Shown here one piece after another: positions 23,606-24,121 of a DNA stretch of 24,121 nucleotides; within the stretch, counting starts at the first letter, position 1, and each line of letters starts with the position of its first letter. The notes under the pieces were generated by a model. It was not told the DNA's origin and searched no databases. It saw only the letters and a list, made by a program, of their open reading frames with translations. This DNA is from Thiobacillus denitrificans. Its GTDB lineage: Bacteria > Pseudomonadota > Gammaproteobacteria > Burkholderiales > Thiobacillaceae. The DNA is taken from NCBI GenBank assembly GCA_002403375.1, contig DHHQ01000023.1:31909-56029 (forward strand), in the 5' to 3' direction. The position numbers and the translations under genes are program-made.

Positions 23606-23881
23606 ATGACGCGGATGGTGAATTGTGTGAAGCTCGGTCGCGAGGCCGAAGGTCTGGCCTTCCCGCCGGTGCCTGGCGAGCTCGGCAAGAAGATTTTCGA
23701 GAACGTGTCGAAGGAGGCGTGGGCCGGCTGGCAGCGCCACCAGACCATGCTGATCAACGAAAACCGCCTCAACCTGGCCGACCCGCAGGCGCGCAGCTAC
23801 CTGATGGACCAGATGAACCGCTACTTCTTCGGCGGCGGCAGCGTCGACGCCGCGGCGGGCTACGTGCCGCCCCAGCGCTGA
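23606..23881 (+). CDS. yggX: Oxidative damage protection / Fe(II)-trafficking protein YggX
   Basis: The product has 91 residues, the family's usual size. MVNCVKLGREAEGLAFPPVPGE carries the conserved N-terminal Cys, followed by KKIFENVSKEAWAGWQRHQTMLINENRLN and a C-terminal LMDQMNRYFFGG; all are hallmarks of YggX. The family protects Fe-S enzymes from oxidants and is proposed to handle iron. The site AGGAG at 23595-23599 is six bases before the ATG. It is the last gene of the plus-strand run and is followed by a strong terminator. Confidence 0.96.
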   Translation: MTRMVNCVKLGREAEGLAFPPVPGELGKKIFENVSKEAWAGWQRHQTMLINENRLNLADPQARSYLMDQMNRYFFGGGSVDAAAGYVPPQR

Positions 23882-23900
23882 GCGGACATCGCACGAAATG

Positions 23901-23928
23901 AAACGGGCTCCCGCGGGAGCCCGTTTTT
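23901..23928. terminator. Bidirectional rho-independent terminator between yggX and phoU
   Basis: Bases 23903-23913 (ACGGGCTCCCG) are exactly complementary to 23914-23924, a 22-base perfect palindrome. TTTTT follows on the plus strand and AAA with further A-rich sequence lies on the left, so it can end both converging transcripts. It is 21 bases after the yggX stop and about 20 bases from the phoU stop. Confidence 0.9.
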
Positions 23929-23946
23929 CATTGGTCTCGAGGAAGG

Positions 23947-24121
23947 CTACAGCACTTCCTTCTCGATCTCTTCCAGCGACGTGTGGCGCACGTCCTTGCC
24001 CTTGACCATGTAGACGACGTACTCGGACATGTTCTTGGCGTGGTCGCCCATGCGCTCGATCGCCTTGATCGCGAACAGGATGTCGATGAAGACCGAGATG
24101 GTGCGCGGGTCTTCCATCATG
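23947..24121 (-). CDS. phoU: Phosphate transport regulator PhoU, C-terminal end (5' part outside window)
   Basis: The last 57 residues are visible. They read through AIKAIERMGDHAKNMSEYVVY and MVKGKDVRH, which contains the conserved E-R-x-G-D-H-A-x-N metal-binding motif of PhoU's second three-helix bundle. The protein ends EIEKEVL and a TAG stop. PhoU restrains PhoR-PhoB signalling and Pst phosphate transport, usually next to pst genes, which would lie beyond the right edge. It converges with yggX on a shared terminator. The cut at base 24121 is only the window edge. Confidence 0.93.
   Translation of the reverse strand, partial: MMEDPRTISVFIDILFAIKAIERMGDHAKNMSEYVVYMVKGKDVRHTSLEEIEKEVL

Overview
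This window looks like chromosome from a high-GC betaproteobacterium. Most genes are plainly GC-rich (the 60 bases at 13981-14040 hold 50 G/C). The gene content and order (gyrB; lysM-dprA-smg-topA facing def-fmt-rsmB-DUF4390-ntrY-ntrX-trkA-trkH; yggX; phoU) match what I remember of Thiobacillus-like and related betaproteobacteria. That taxonomic guess comes from memory of synteny and was not tested.

Layout. 1-888 is the 3' end of gyrB, followed by an AT-rich hairpin and a rho-independent terminator. 889-2561 is a lower-GC stretch with one unfamiliar lipoprotein gene (DUF2846-like C-terminal half); it reads as an accessory insertion. 2562-4037 (minus) encodes a secreted protein made of two tandem solute-binding domains, divergent from a patatin-like lipoprotein gene (4148-5038). 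5097-6242 (minus) encodes a periplasmic PhnD-like binding domain fused to a rhodanese domain, with its own terminator. A tight minus-strand cluster runs from 11975 down to 6300: LysM protein, dprA, smg, topA and a degenerate receiver-like protein overlapping topA by 4 bases.

From a divergent control region at 11976-12133, a run of ten same-strand genes extends to 23881: def, fmt, rsmB, a DUF4390 gene, ntrY, ntrX, trkA, two trkH copies, a small TPR gene and yggX. Gaps are 8-49 bases, or the genes overlap. It ends at a strong palindromic terminator shared with the convergent phoU, which is cut by the window edge.

How it fits together. def, fmt and rsmB act in translation (N-formyl group addition and removal, 16S rRNA m5C). 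NtrY-NtrX is a membrane sensor and response regulator pair, and TrkA with two TrkH copies forms potassium uptake. YggX protects Fe-S proteins. DprA, Smg and TopA act on DNA, with Smg's role unknown. The window is mostly ordinary core genome. I see no phage, insertion sequence, CRISPR array, tRNA, rRNA or clear undescribed defence system. The items most worth a second look are an NtrX whose AAA+ domain has lost its key motifs, two TrkH paralogues that align without gaps over 485 residues, the PhnD-rhodanese fusion with a CX4CW loop, the orphan tandem binding protein, the degenerate receiver protein coupled to topA, the island after gyrB, and the dyads between lysM and def.
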